From contig CM039463.1 in assembly GCA_022414725.1 (NCBI GenBank), positions 89,666,484 to 89,730,483 of the forward strand: a stretch of 64,000 bases of DNA. The letters run 5' to 3'. Source of the stretch: Microglena sp. YARC (taxonomy: Eukaryota > Chlorophyta > Chlorophyceae > Chlamydomonadales > Chlamydomonadaceae). Position 1 is the stretch's first letter. Each line of letters begins with the position of its first letter. The notes under the pieces were generated by a model. That model did not search any database and had not been told where the DNA came from. It saw only the letters and a list, made by a program, of their open reading frames with translations. This document shows, piece after piece, positions 39,170-52,219 of this stretch. Position numbers and translations under genes: made by a program.

Positions 39170-42100
39170 GCGGAGAAACTATGTACATAGGAGTAGATCA
39201 GAAGGATTGTCCTGACTGTTCCAGTTCTGGTTGGAGATTAACATCAATTTGAGTGTGTTCTTACACAGGATGTGTGATTCATTTTGCATGTAAGCGCTGG
39301 AACAATATGGTGTGGTTTGTTGTGTCTGATTATTGAGCAAGCCTTACTGTAAACTTTAGGTTGCTATATATCGAGGAAAAGGTGACTGGTGCTTAGTTGG
39401 ATCCAATGCACGTCCCAATGACTTAGTTGGGGTTGTTTTCATTACGTGGTCTATCAGCATTTAGGCAACTCACAGCCTGCTATAGTTTGTGGAGTTGTTG
39501 CCAGGCCTGCTTAATAGCTGCCACATGTTTGTGTGTTGCAAGACACAGTAGAACATTTTGGCTCAATGAATCGCCCTGTATTGCTTGCAAGAGAGTGTGT
39601 ATCAAAATGAATGTTGGAATTGAAATTGGAATGTTGCATGGTGCTATCCTATACAAATGAATATGCATCCGAGTTGTATTGCCTGAGCTCCAAGCTAATG
39701 TTGAACATGAACTTGATTACATGGTTCCAGCGTTTAGGATGTTTACCATCCTAGGCCTTGACAATTAAACAACAAGGGCGTGACCGCCCTTGACCCCTTG
39801 TGTTAGGTCTGGGGGTCCGCTGGGGATGGGGATGGGATGGGGAGCCCCGTGGAGCCATGCTGTCACCAGCTAGGGTTATTTTGTATGCGGTTTGTGTAAC
39901 CTTGTTGCTGCCCTCGTGGCTGTTCTTGCAGGATGTGTGTCTCGCATACCGGGCTTTTGTACACAGTTGCGCGTTACCTCATAAACTGGGGCTGTGCACC
40001 CTCCGGCTGTGACTAGGCAGTCTCCTTCAGGATGACTTGACTGCCGAATTCGATTTGCACACCCGGCAGCACGCCTGATGTACCGAAGTCGCTACCCATG
40101 GAGGGGCGGTAACTACACAAGTGCAAACGCAAAGCAAAGCTTAACACGCACTGCTGTTGAATATGTGTACACTCATGGATTTACGAGTGCAGTGTAACCA
40201 TGGTAACAAAGTTCCCATGGTATCATCTTGGTTCTTGACTACAGGTCCATTTACCCAGGCTTGGGGAGTTTTAATACCACTCTTCTGCCTGAGACGCAAC
40301 CAATGATTTATGAATGGTATTGCCTGCGTCTTGCGACGCAACGGTCCCTTCGACGGAGAGCGCAGCGTGCTGAAGGACCTTACTCATCACCTTATCAAGT
40401 CATCCATACGGGTAAGCAGGTATGCATACCCAGTGCACACCTACCACTCATATTCACTGCTCAAGAGCCGTGTTTTTGTTCATGGAATCGTGGATACATA
40501 AAATACACAAGAGACACGAGCTGCTATGATTTACCTGTATAAACTTCTCCATGATTGACTTCGACATTCCTACTCAGTACAGTACCGACGGTCTATAACT
40601 CTACACGAATGCACCTACGGCACGTGATCGCATTCTATAATAAGGAGTTTTTTAAACCTAGGTGGGAGTGTAGGACCCCCTTACACTAAACAGTAACAAA
40701 GCGCCGCCGGGGATTTCGAAAGAAAGGAGGAGAAGTTCAGGTGTAATAGTGTTTATCCTAACCCACAGACAGTTTGCACTGAGCAGCCCTTTAGGAGTAT
40801 TCAAACTAAACTTAGCAGACATGATTTATCTAGCCTAACCTAGTAGTTGCATTCGCCATCTTCTGCTTTGGTGTCATGCTCGCTGTAGTATGGTACGGTT
40901 GTGATTTTGTTTGTTTCTGACAAACGTTGGCAGATTTCAGTTTGCCTAGAGCAGCAACTGCTTACCAAGGCCGGAAATGATAAGGAAGGCTAGTAGTGAA
41001 GTTTGAAGTACCCCACCATGACTCTTAACCTGTATGGCCACTTCTAGCGGGTGAATTCGTTTCCGCCAGCTGTCAGACATAAATTTGATGCTAGCTGTTC
41101 CCCACTACTCGACTCGAAGATTTAAGTAACTCGCCTTCCTAACCTCCTCAAATTCACCTATGAAGCATGGCCGTATAAAAGTGCAATGCACGGAGATCCG
41201 CGAATTATTAATTTGTCAGTCTTGCCATGTTCTTTCATTAATTGTTGTTAGGCACCAGTCGTGGATTTGTTCCTCTGTCAAGCTACGCAGCACTACTAAA
41301 GATCTATTTGGATCCTACCAGCGAGCAGGAGATAAGGTGAAGACAGCCAAAGAAACACAGTTGTTGGTTATTGGCTGAAAGAAGCAAGCAGGTTGTAGAC
41401 AACCCTTAGTTGTGAATGGGGCTGCACCAATCACAACTATATGCAATAATTCAGAATCAGAGGATCGATTTCCATGAAGCATAACAGGAAACAGCAGGTC
41501 GGCCATGATGTTTGGACAGGAAAAGGGAGGCGGGCCCACTTGGCTCCTAAGGCACCAGATATCGTGCAGCAGTTAGGGGAGTAATGCAAAGCCTCTTTGG
41601 TTTTAGTTGGTTATTTAACTGCCGAAGACAGCAACCAGCCTTACTGGCTGGAGCCATGTATATAAGTTCACATACACAGCCTCTTGGGTGCGCTCGAGCC
41701 AGTGCAATTATGCAGTTGCCGCTACATCGCTCTATAGCACTCCGGGAGACTAAGAGCCAGCGACATAAATTCTGATAGAGCAATACAGTTCCTAAAAGTG
41801 GCCACGTGGACCAGAGCAATGATGCACAGCACAGAAAAGAGGTTTGGTGGGTCAGTATCGCATGCAAGACACTCGCAGGTGACAATGAGGACTAACAGAC
41901 AAGTACTTGAAGGAAATCAGCAGGGTTGAGCATGATTGCATTTGCGAGAAAACAATTTAGAAGTGTAAACATTATCACCCTCTCAGGTCACCCTGACAAA
42001 CCCCACTCACTAGGCGGCTACCACCTTTCCATCCATCACATCCAGTGAGATCAGGAGGGCTTTCAGTCTACGCATATGTCTCCATAAGACTCGAAAACAA

Positions 42101-43490
42101 GGAGGAGAAGGTTGACAGAGAAGACACAAGAAGAGGAGGGTGACTAACATCGCAAGTGAACTAAGAAGGAGTCCCTAACACATGGTTTGATTGCAGGTCT
42201 ATGCCACTATCACTCAACTCACAGATTGCTTTTGCAAATAATACACAGAGGGCAAACCAGATGACAAATAAACCTCGATTCTATGTTCTTAGCTCACCAG
42301 ATGGCTAAGCCAGCACACCCAACAGAGCCTTTGAAACAAAGGCTGGACAAAGCAAGAGCATCAACATAACATTACCTCGGATGGAAACATTTGTTCCAAA
42401 ACCTGTCCTTACAATATCTGTTCCAAAAAGACATTCTTTCAACTTGCTCAACTCTGGTTGTCGTATGACCACTGTCCTATCCCCCCAAACGATTTTGAAC
42501 ACACACCTGCACATTGAGTGACAGGCAAGAACAACAGCGTGCCACAAGCATGAACGAGTTGCCTGGTGCAGTAAATGAGACAAGCCACTCATACTCACTA
42601 CTAAGGTGTTGCTTTGAACAACATCCATGCAGCTATCTTGTAGTGAACCAGCCATGATTATTGAGATGGAGGAGAGCAAGGCATTCAGCAGATGGAGTGT
42701 CAGGCTCACGCTAAGGAATAAGGGGCAAGTTCTGAGCTGTTGCACATGGATGAATTGCCATGCAACAAAATGAACAGCTATGGAATGATTAAAATAATGG
42801 TGGCATGGTCAGTGTAAGGACAATTCCTGTTCAGAAACAGCAGGGCAAACTGAAGGATGCATCAATGCACGAAGGGCGCTGGGATAATGAGTTAAACAGC
42901 TGTTAGCATGGATTCAGGGCAGAACATGAATGGGTTGTCACCAGGCGTGCAATAATAAGTTGGGGGGAGTGGAGAAACGCTTACGTCTAAGAGAGCAAGT
43001 GTCGAGGACATCTGGAGGGTGGGAGGGAGAGGCTTTGAAGGCCAACAAAGAACCAGGCATCAATTACCGTTCAGTTCAATTAGAGCAAGATAGTGAGACA
43101 TGTCAGGGGCTTCTCATTGTGTGCAATTCTAACACTCTGCTCAAATATGAAATAAGATTAATAGTATAGCCCAAACAATGTCACGTAGACTCGCACGAGA
43201 ACATGCACATGGCCAGCAGCCACACATATTTGAGACCAAGATAATATCCGAATGATAGTGATCAACCAGCTCTCCTTCTGTGCCCAGAACATATCACAGA
43301 CTACGAGCAAAATTATCCAGCCTTAAGAGCAGAATAGATCACATATCCAACCGGACTCTACAGTTTGCAGGGTCGCACACCTTAGGTCTCCACAAGCAGG
43401 AGGACCTAGGGCAAAGCTCTGCCATTCTCCTCTTAATCTTCTAAAAAAGGGGACATGGGCTCAAGTAGAGCGCTAATCGTCATCTCAACA
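39170..43490. other. About 4.3 kb without a recognised gene
   Basis: Mostly low in simple repeats. Open frames at 41160-41378 (+), 42305-42745 (-) and 39427-39660 (+) show no known domain and no convincing splice sites. 40280-40380 is a fragment of the GAGACGCAAC repeat. Downstream flank of the phosphodiesterase gene, or an unrecognised gene, are both possible. Confidence 0.4.
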
Positions 43491-43494
43491 CCAA

Positions 43495-45230
43495 GCTTGC
43501 CTTGTATAATCTAGGGCTCAGTTGCGGCAGCACCTTCTAAGCCAATTCAACTAAGTTTTGTTTTGTTGTGGCAGTGCATTTAAGCCAAATCAACCAGGCT
43601 CAGTTGTGGCAGCAACTTCTAAGCCACGTCAACCAAGCTCAGTTCTGGCAGTACTTTTAAGCCACGTCAATCAGGCTCAGTTGTGGCAGTACATTCAAGC
43701 CAAATCAACCAGGCTCGGTTGTGGCAGCACTTTCTAAGCCACGCCAACCAAGCTCAGTTGTGGCAGCACTTCATGTGGCAGCACTTCATGTGGCAGCACT
43801 TCATGTGGCATCAACCAGGCTCAGTTGTGACAGTACATTTAAGCCACCTAAACTAGGCTCAGTTGTGGCAGCAACCTCTCAGCCTCGTCAAACAGGCTCA
43901 GTTGTGGCAGAACTATTAAGCCACGTTAGCCAGGCTCAGTTGTGGCAGTACTGTTAAGCCACGTCAACCGGGCTCTGTTGTGGCAGCAACTACTTGGCAA
44001 CGTCAGCCAAGCTCAGCTGCGGCAGTGCTTTTAAGCCTCGTGAACTAGGCTCGGTTGTGACAGCAACTTTTAAGCCACATCAACCAAGCTCAGTTGTGGC
44101 AGTACTGTTAAGCCACTTAAACCAGGCTCAGTTGAGGCAGCAACTTCTAAGCCACGTAAACCAGGCTCAGTTGTGGCAGCAACTTCTAATCCTTGTCAAC
44201 CAGGCTCAGTTGTGGCAGTACTTTTAAGCCACGCCAACCAGGCTCAGCTGCGGCAGTACTGTTAAGCCACGTGAACCAGGCCCAGTTGTGGCAGTCCTGT
44301 TAAGCCACGTCAACCAGGCTCTGTTATGGCAGCAACTTCTAAGCCACGTCAACCAGACTCAGTTGTGGCAGTACTTCTAGCCACGTCAACCAGGCTCAGT
44401 TGTGGCGGCAACTTCTAAGCCACATTAACCAAGCTCAGTTGCGGCAGTACCCTTAAGCCACGTCAACCAGGCTCAGATATGGCAGCAACTTCTAAGCCAC
44501 ATTAACCGAGCTCAGTTGTGGTAGAACTGTGAAGCCACGTAAAATAGCTCAGTTGCGACAGTACTGTTCAGCCGCGCCAACCAGGCTCAGTTGTGGCAGC
44601 AACTTCTAAGCCACGTTGACCAGGCTCAGTTGTGGCAGTACTTTTAAGCCACAGCAACCAGGCTCAGTTGTGGCTGAACTTCTAAGCCACATCAACCGAG
44701 CTCTGTTGTGGCAGTACTGTTAAGCCACTTTACCCAGGCTCACTTGTGGCAGTACTGTTAAGCCACGTTGACCAGGCTCACTTGTGGCAGTACTGTTAAG
44801 CCACGTTGACCAGGCTCACTTGTGGCAGTACTGTTAAGCCACGTTGACCAGGCTCACTTGCGGCAGTACTGTTAAGCCACGTTGACCAGGCTCACTTGTG
44901 GCAGTACTGTTAAGCCACGTTGACCAGGCTCACTTGTGGCAGTACTGTTAAGCCACGTTGACCAGGCTCACTTGTGGCAGTACTGTTAAGCCACGTTGAC
45001 CAGGCTCACTTGCGGCAGTACTGTTAAGCCACGTTGACCAGGCTCACTTGTGGCAGTACTGTTAAGCCACGTTGACCAGGCTCACTTGTGGCAGTACATT
45101 CAAGCCTAGTCGACCAGGCTCAGTTACAGCAGCACCTCCCTAGTAGCGTGTACCAGGCTCAGTTGTAGCAGCACCTTCCAAGCCACGGGTAACAGGCTCA
45201 GTTGTGGCAGCTCCTTCCAAGCCACGTCAC
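43495..45230. repeat. 38-bp minisatellite ending at the phosphodiesterase stop codon
   Basis: About 45 copies of a 38-bp unit built on AAGCCACGTCAACCAGGCTC and AGTTGTGGCAGTACTTTT. The units at 44740-45090 are nearly identical (AAGCCACGTTGACCAGGCTC, ACTTGTGGCAGTACTGTT); the 43.5-44.7 kb part is diverged. The last, partial unit abuts the stop codon at 45236-45238, so the array probably forms the 3' UTR or immediate flank. Confidence 0.9.
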
Positions 45231-45235
45231 CTGGC

Positions 45236-47666
45236 CTACATTTTAAACCCTTGAGCTTCCAAGGCCCGCCACTCCGCTATCGTCTTCTCTAGGTACTCTT
45301 GGGCCATGCTCACAAACTCTGGAGCAGCCTTTTCGAATGCAGCAAGAGTGGGCTACAAGAGAAGGCAGGAGGGCACATGTGAGCAAAGCATAGAAAAGCA
45401 GGATGGATAAGGGATATGAAGCTACCATATTTCATGAAGTGATAGTGGGAAACGAGACATGGCAGGAGGGCACAACCTGCGAGCAAAGCACACAGATGAA
45501 TGATGGACAAGGAACAAGGAGCTGCGTTTTCGAATGAAGAGAGAGTGGACTACAAGGCGAGGCAGGAGGGCACAACATGTAAGTGAAGCATAGAACAGCA
45601 TAATGGATAAGGGATATGGAGCTGATATTTAAATTGAAAAGAGAGTGGGCAACAAGACAAGGTAGCAGGCACAAGATGAGGGCAAATCATTTAGACGCTT
45701 GATGCATGAGGGCCACAATCCAATGGTAGGCTGTGAGGTGGGACAAAGACCTAGACGTCTGAATGTGTGGGAGGATGTTAACTAGCTATCAGATTGACAT
45801 TCTTATTCATCGAGCCAGCCACCAGGACTACTAGTGGAATCGCGAGGTGCAGAGATGTGCAGAATGCTGACATCAGGATTCAACCAACCTTCAGGAAGAT
45901 CTCGATGAAGTTGATTTGTGCCCGCGGCATGTTCATGTTCGCCCGGTTGCAGAAGGCAGAGACAGTCAACCCAAGCTCGGCTTCCTTGTCACCCTGGTAG
46001 AAGGCAAAGTAGTACCACTTCAATAATCAAACCCAGATACAGGGAATGGGGTCGAATAACTGAGTAACCAGAGGGCAACCTCAAAATCACTTCAGCACTC
46101 AAACCCAGGTGCAGGAAACAGGGACGAAACACAGAGCAACCAACAGTAACCTTGCAATCAATCCGGCACTCAAACCAAGGCGCAGGGATGGGGATGAAAA
46201 TAAAGCAACCGCATGCAACCTCGCAATCAGTTCAGCAATCAACCCAAGGTGCAAAGAATGAGCAAACACAGAGCAACCACAGAACAAACACAGAGCAACC
46301 GTAGGCAACTTTGCGATCAACAGAAACAGAGAAATCACACCTGCTCGCAGAACTCCACTATCACTCTCTCCGCCCAGCCTCTTGCTAAGTGGAACGGTCG
46401 CGAGGGGTTGGCAATGTCAGCCAGGTGGACAATCATCTGATACAGCAAGTTCCTATCCTCCCAATCATTCACTAGGGGCTTGGCCTCAATCTGGCTGTTA
46501 AAGTTCTTCAGCAGGTCGAAGTGGATTGCCATATCAGTGGCCATGACAGTGTCAATCATCAGTTTCCGGCACTGCGGAGGTAAGACGGAAGGAGTGAGCT
46601 CAAGGTTGAGTGAGACCATACTAAGGACGATCATCCCAAGCTCATCGACAACCTACCTTCTTCTGCTCGTCAAAAGTGAACGTCTCGAAGATGTCGCAGC
46701 CCTCGTAATTTCTGGCAATCTCGAAAGCTCGACTGATGTGGTAGTTCTCGTTAACTGATCGGTCGTTGTAAGTCGTCGCTCGCGGATGCCTGCTGTTGAT
46801 GAGAAAGTCGTTGTTCACGCCCAAGTGCCCAAGGTCGTGCACCGCTGATGCCATGATGATGCAGAACATATCCATCTGCGTCACTTCGGTGACATGCTTT
46901 GAGAAGCTCTTCATGATGATGCAAGCTGTCTGGGTGACATCAGAGGCGTGCATTCTGTTGTGATAAGAGTTCGGCAGATATGCGGCCTCCACTCTCAGCA
47001 AGAAGGTCTCCACAGTTTTCCGATTAACCTTCCAACCATCCTGCAAGTCACGAAGTGACAGAGACAAGTGCAGCATTTTTATCGTGAGACTCAGGAAATC
47101 AAGAGGGGAGAGTTTAAAGCAAGCTAGCGAGCAAAAGGAACACTTACCAACAAATCGTAAACCTCGAGCAGTGTCACAGTGGTGGTGATCAAGGGATTGC
47201 CATTCGTTGTTGCATTCAGGTCGAAGATATTGAAGTGCCAAGAGAACACCTACAAGAAGCGGGCAGAGAGCTCAGCACCAATGCAAATCCAGAACGCGAG
47301 ATTTCGTCTAAGAACTGCGAAACCCAGATATCAGCCAGACCTGCTCTTTGATGCTGTCTACCCATACTTTCCGCTCCTTCGCAAAATTACTCGCTTCTTC
47401 CTCTTTTTCTACATTCGACGAGGTTGCATTCACCACAGCAGCTGCCGCGGGCTGAAGGCCGTTCTCCTTGGAACTGTGAGACTGATGATGCTCGGAACTG
47501 TGAGACTGATGATGCTCCATATTCCGTTCGTGATGGAGCTCCGTCCCCTCGGCCGCTGAGCTCAGCTGGGGTGCGGCATCGTGTTCGCAGCACCTTGACT
47601 TGCTGGCTACCTTGCTATTCTCGTCACCCCCCCCACAAAAACAGCAAAGTAGTCCTTTCAGTGTGG
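45236..47666 (-). CDS. Class I 3',5'-cyclic-nucleotide phosphodiesterase, catalytic part (5' end unresolved)
   Basis: Hydrolyses cAMP and/or cGMP. Exons, minus strand: about 47341-47666 (5' edge uncertain), 47148-47249, 46657-47040, 46341-46571, 45889-45993, 45236-45352; the last five are in phase, 939 nt including TAG. Motifs in order: FSWHFNIFDLNA (catalytic-domain start), YHNRMHASDVTQ (catalytic and metal-binding His), SAVHDLGHLGVNNDFL (metal-binding His-Asp), LVNDWEDRNLLYQMIVHLAD with ADIANPSRP (metal-binding Asp), GDKEAELGL, and AQINFIEIF carrying the invariant purine-binding Gln. All metal ligands are present, so the enzyme should be active. The first listed exon encodes an Ala/Glu-rich linker (NFAKERKVWVDSIKEQ), preceded by a Cys-rich LLCCFCGGG that might be membrane-proximal; a regulatory or membrane N terminus probably lies upstream of 47666 but was not found. 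Substrate specificity cannot be read with confidence. Confidence 0.85.
45355..45665 (-). repeat. Copies of the last phosphodiesterase exon's acceptor border
   Basis: The last exon starts at 45352 after TTGTAG. At about 45420-45460, 45520-45565 and 45630-45665 the acceptor and exon start (complement of TTTTCGAATG and AGAGTGGGCTACAAG) recur with GCAGGAGGGCACAAC spacers. Units are about 100-115 bp. Confidence 0.8.
46020..46330. repeat. Diverged about 60-bp tandem repeat
   Basis: CTTCAGCACTCAAACCCAGGTGC, CAGGGACGAAA and AGAGCAACC phrases recur four to five times in the phosphodiesterase intron between 45993 and 46341. Confidence 0.65.
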
Positions 47667-47934
47667 CTGTTATTTTGCATAAGAACCTAATGGACATTCA
47701 GATACTACATCAGCTAAGCATCGAACCTAAGAAGCTAAATGGAAAACTGAGGAATCAATCAAATCAACAGAAACTCATTTGTACAATCTACGTTTTCAGG
47801 GAGATCGGGGCATATCAAAGCTCGAACGGGCTGCCTTGGGCGGGACGAGAATTGGTTCGAGCCATGAAAATGTAGTGCCTGTGAAATAGGTTTTAGCTGC
47901 AGTAAAAAGGTACAGTACTACACACCGTGGGCCA

Positions 47935-48300
47935 TTAAATTATTAAGGACGCTCGCCGCTCGAGGACGCTGGGGAAACTGTCTGCCGCACTGCCGCTGCC
48001 GTGCGTATTGGGCACTTCTCTAGACGGACCAATCCAGGCCTGCGCCGGGGGGGGTAGCTGGGGGGGTAGCTCCGGGTAGCTCCGGGCGGGGGGGGGGGGG
48101 GGCGGGCCAAAGTTTTGGTTCTTTCTCCGTGAAAAGCAAAAGTTTGCACGAAGCGATTTCCGGCGTAATAGTCTCGTGCATAGTAGTTTCACCCTGAGAC
48201 CTGCCAGGGGTAAAAGCTGCCGGAAGTGCTGAGGGTACACGTAAGAGACTGCCGCGAGCTCCGCATAGCACAGATCGAGCCAGGGAATCGATCAATCGCC
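47935..48300. other. GC-rich stretch, possible phosphodiesterase 5' region
   Basis: GC-rich DNA with a poly-G run at 48087-48102 and a proline-rich reading on the minus strand. It could include the promoter or a first exon of the phosphodiesterase gene; no start or splice site is clear. Confidence 0.25.
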
Positions 48301-48420
48301 ATCAAATTGTGCTAACCTTGACATTGCCTCAGGTACTTTTGTCAGAAACTGCGCGATTCTGCCCCTCACTCCGACTGCTGTCGGTCTGTGTGCCAGCCTG
48401 TAAGGGCTGGAAATGGCCCA

Positions 48421-48680
48421 TATGTGTCTGTTTGTTTGTTTGTTTGTTTGTTTGTTTGTTTGTTTGTTTGTTTGTTTGTTTGTTTGTTTGTTTGTTTGTT
48501 TGTTTGTTTGTTTGTTTGTTTGTTTGTCTGTTTGTTTGTTTGTTTGTTTGTTTGTTTGTTTGTTTGTTTGTTTGTCTGTTTGTTTGTTTGTCTGTTTGTT
48601 TGTTTGTTTGTTTGTTTGTTTGTTTGTTTGTTTGTTTGTTTGTTTGTTTGTTTGTTTGTTTGTTTGTTTGTTTGTTTATT
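48421..48680. repeat. (TGTT)n microsatellite
   Basis: About 260 bp, around 65 tetramers, with a few TGTC interruptions. The 100-200-codon frames through it are artefacts. Confidence 0.95.
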
Positions 48681-48699
48681 ATCCCACCTCAGGTCAAAT

Positions 48700-51600
48700 T
48701 TCCCATTTTGAGTGAACTTCTCTACTTCCTTACCAAATCCACGTGGGCAGAATATGCTGGGAGGTTTCAAACAAGTGAGCTGCAACAGAGATTGTGTAAG
48801 GCTCCTGATTCCTGAAACTTTATGTTTGTGCACGTTTGGGGCTGTTTGGGGCAAAATATACGAGATCTCATATCTATCTTTTCCAGTCTGCAAGACAAAT
48901 ACGGGCCTTTCATTTTTTTTACCTGCATTGGACATTGTAACGAAATATGTTATGAAGGCGACAATAAATTGGGGATTGAAAAAAGGGGGGGGAAGGCTAT
49001 AGGAGCTCCTCCAAGGTAGCACCCGCCGAAATGCTGCTCAGAAATTGCAGTTGGCAGGTACGAAGCTGCAAGTGTCATCTGGGCGATATGGCGATTGCAT
49101 CCATAGCGCATTCTGTCTGGATCCTTCGTTTTCAGTTTGGCCCGGGCCAGAAAAGTAGCAGCACCCGAGATCCTAGGCTGGTTTTAGAGAATACATACAT
49201 GGAGAAGCCAGCCCAATCTTTAAGTTCAGCTAGCAGCGTGAATATTGCACCGATTCAAAGTTACGTCCAGCTATGTTGATAAACTCGCGTCTTCTTCGCA
49301 ATTCTTAAATATTAAAGGGGGCCGTTTTTAGTGAAACGCGCAACCATGAAAAGCAGGAGTGGTATACCGGCCTGTTCTTTAATTTTAATACGTGAACGGC
49401 AAATGGAAACTTAGGCAATGGTTCCGGGAGCCTTGTAATTCTCGATATTATATTTTATATTTACATCTTTGGTATCTATCTGTCCTATTGAAGATGTTCT
49501 CACTCAGGACTTCGGGACTGAATCATTGGGCTAGTCCCTTCAGCCTTGCAATCAGGCTTATATTTCTTGTGGTATTTGTAGCCAGGGCGGCTGTACCTCA
49601 AGTGCTGCATTGTGCACCTTGGTTCTTGGGGGTGCTGCATGAGAGCCTTTGGGAGTTTATTTTGTAAACAAAAGCTGACGGGAGGACTCGAAGGTCGCAC
49701 GATGATTCCAGGGGCACTATCCTTACGGCAGCCTGCACACTGCTCAGGTTGTTAAGCATGTGTCTACGGTGTTAAACACCCGTTTATCACATTGGTTAAA
49801 CATGTAGTTGTTGAACAGGAAATTAACACCCTGAACACCTGTTTAACAAACTGAACAGATGCAGGCTGCCGTAGGGTATGGTGCTACGTGAAGGCACTGG
49901 TTCCTTCCATACGACCCAGCTTGCAATTTCGTAGGACTGAAATGTATGCCTGCATTGTCGTTCAATGGCGTGCCACCGTCCGCTCCTTGCTGCGCGTCAT
50001 GGACCTAAGTTAGGTAGTTCAACACGTCCGTGTCTACGTGTCAACACGCACACTCCGGAGGGGTGAGTGCGTGTTTCACGCACACTTATATATTTAGACA
50101 TATTTGTTCAGATATGTTCAGATTTTGACTGAGACGTGCATCGTTGCCCCTACCTGTTTTTCACAGGTTTCACGCACGTTTTGATAGGGACGCGCGTGTA
50201 TACTCGCACATTTGGGGTGGCTCTGCGTGTGCCCGCGTGTGCCACGTAAACTCCCAGATGGCCTTGAACAACCCGCCTAACTATTGTTATACGGGGGACC
50301 CAGTCAACTTGCTCTTCTCTGCCCTCAATCTGGGTCAGCCCTCAAACTGGATCTGGAGTCTGAACAGTTGTTGAGTTGCCTTTTTAGCGCCTCCTAATAT
50401 CATGGCTGGGCAAGTTCCTAAGCCTATTTGGCCACCCCCTGGACTGATTTGGCTACCCCCTGGACAGATTTGGCTACCCCCTGAACTGAACAATTTACAC
50501 CTTGGTCGACTCGCCACCCTGGTCGCAACGTGCGCGTGCGACCTGTTATCTTCCTTGATGCATCGGGACGGGCGCTGCGTCGGTTTGAAAACTGTACCTC
50601 TCAGTACAGTTTCGGTACACCTGCCGGGCTTCTTGCCCGGCTGTTCTATTCACTCCGGCCGAGGCTTCCATTCGCGTCTTGCGCTGTTATCTGCATTTGG
50701 CTCAGCTTGTGCCTATCCAAAAACGAACATTTGCAAAGGCTAGCCAGCTATTGACCTCTACTCCGCGAGAATTATGTCAGAGCACCCTTTACCTGTCTGC
50801 GGTCTGGCCCGTTTCACCAGTTCGATGTAGCTCGAATTTCGCGATACAGTCTCAGGAGGTCAACCTAGCAAGTAGAACATCACAAATGCATGGGGCATGC
50901 CCACAACGACAGTCCCTCAGAACAGCCTCCCAGGGCTGGCGATTCTCTCTCTCCCAGTCTGTGCACTACGTGCTACAAAACCATGGGCAGTTGGCATGAA
51001 TTTAACCATGCTTTCGACAAGCATTTAAGCCCCTGGAATGCCTTCTTGGAAGGACAAGGTACGCCCATGACCTTCCACAATTAATAGCATTTGGAGACCA
51101 GTAGGGCACTAGGATTTCATATTTGGATTCCAGTTAGTCTCCAGGATTTGCCATGCTTCAAACAAGCATTCATTCCCTGGAATTACTTCCTGGATGGACC
51201 AGGCAAGCCCATGACCTTGGTTTGGTTTGATGACTTGGTTTATTAGCCGTCAGGCTGCTCATCGTCTGCGGGCTTAGTAAACATGGATAGTATAAACGCT
51301 ACTAAACCACACTGTTGCGTGCAGAATGCAATCGCACAGGTTTAAATAGTGTTATGACATGTTCAGGCTTCCAGGCCCATGGCCCTGGGGGAGAGAATAT
51401 CATTTCGAGTCCAGTAGGGCTCTAGGATTTCACATTTGGAGTCCAAAACCTTAAGGCGATGCAATCATCATCATCATCATCACATGAAGAGTGCAAAGCA
51501 TTGCTGCCCGCCCTCTGCATTGCCTACCTTTTGAAAACAAATCCTGAGGCTTGTATTTCATGTATGGATTATGTATAGAATATGTATGTCATACTGCTCT

Positions 51601-52095
51601 CCATGTAATTAATTTACAGGGTGAGGCAAGATACAGGGTGAGGCAGAGGCGGATATATCTATATAGTGTATATATCTACGCATATCTAGAAATATTTATC
51701 TGAGCAAAGCTGGGATTTTGACAAGGAGTATGGGGCATCTTTAAAAAATCAAATTCTGGTTTTATGGGAAGGGCATAGGATATCACATCATATTGCAGGC
51801 CGCTCCTAGAACAATATTGGAATCTTCTGATGTCTATCTGGTGTAACTGCATATTTTATTAATATACCAAATATATGTATTTGCTTTATATACACATATT
51901 ATGCTGCGTGCCCTGTTTATATTGTGTGTATAAAATTGCCTCAGGAGGTGCCTAGGCCTCCAAATTTTGGTTCATGCCGATCGATTTATTCAGCGGATGG
52001 GAATGGCATGATTCATGGCGATTTTTTGAGCCATTTCTCAGGTCATTCCGAGCACCTCATTTGGGGGGGGAGGGGGGGGGGGGGGGGGGGGGGGG
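48700..52095. other. About 3.4 kb without a recognised gene
   Basis: No domain or consistent exon chain was recognised. 50398-50480 is a copy of the CATA-tailed family, with CCCCCTGGACTGATTTGGCT repeated in tandem. 51240-51390 belongs to the AGCCGTCAGGCTGC family. 49740-49860 is internally repetitive (TTAAACAC/GTTAAACA). A long poly-G run is at 52063-52096. Upstream exons of EXO84 could be here. Confidence 0.4.
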
Positions 52096-52096
52096 G

Positions 52097-52114
52097 TAGG
52101 GTTTAGGGTTTAGA
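52097..52114. repeat. Short interstitial plant-type telomere repeat
   Basis: TAGGGTTTAGGGTTTAGA contains two TTTAGGG-type units directly after a poly-G run. A second tract is at 59750-59805. Confidence 0.6.
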
Positions 52115-52219
52115 CATCCCTCCTCAGTTGTTTTGCTATCTTTTTACTCTGACCTCCAAATGACATTCTCAGACCACTATTGCGTTTGTGTAGACAAGGG
52201 TTGGTCACTGGCACCACTT

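Noticed and set aside
41160..41378. A 72-codon plus-strand open frame
   Set aside because: Length is within chance for this region and no family is recognisable.
42305..42745. A 146-codon minus-strand open frame
   Set aside because: No recognisable domain, no homologous feature and no splice context; kept only as a remark in the gap description.
43495..45230. CRISPR-like or LRR-coding repeat of 38 bp
   Set aside because: The unit length is not a multiple of three, there are no spacers, and all frames break up; it is a minisatellite.
48366..49022. A 218-codon frame with long Thr-Asn-Lys-Gln runs
   Set aside because: It is the complement of a (TGTT)n microsatellite.
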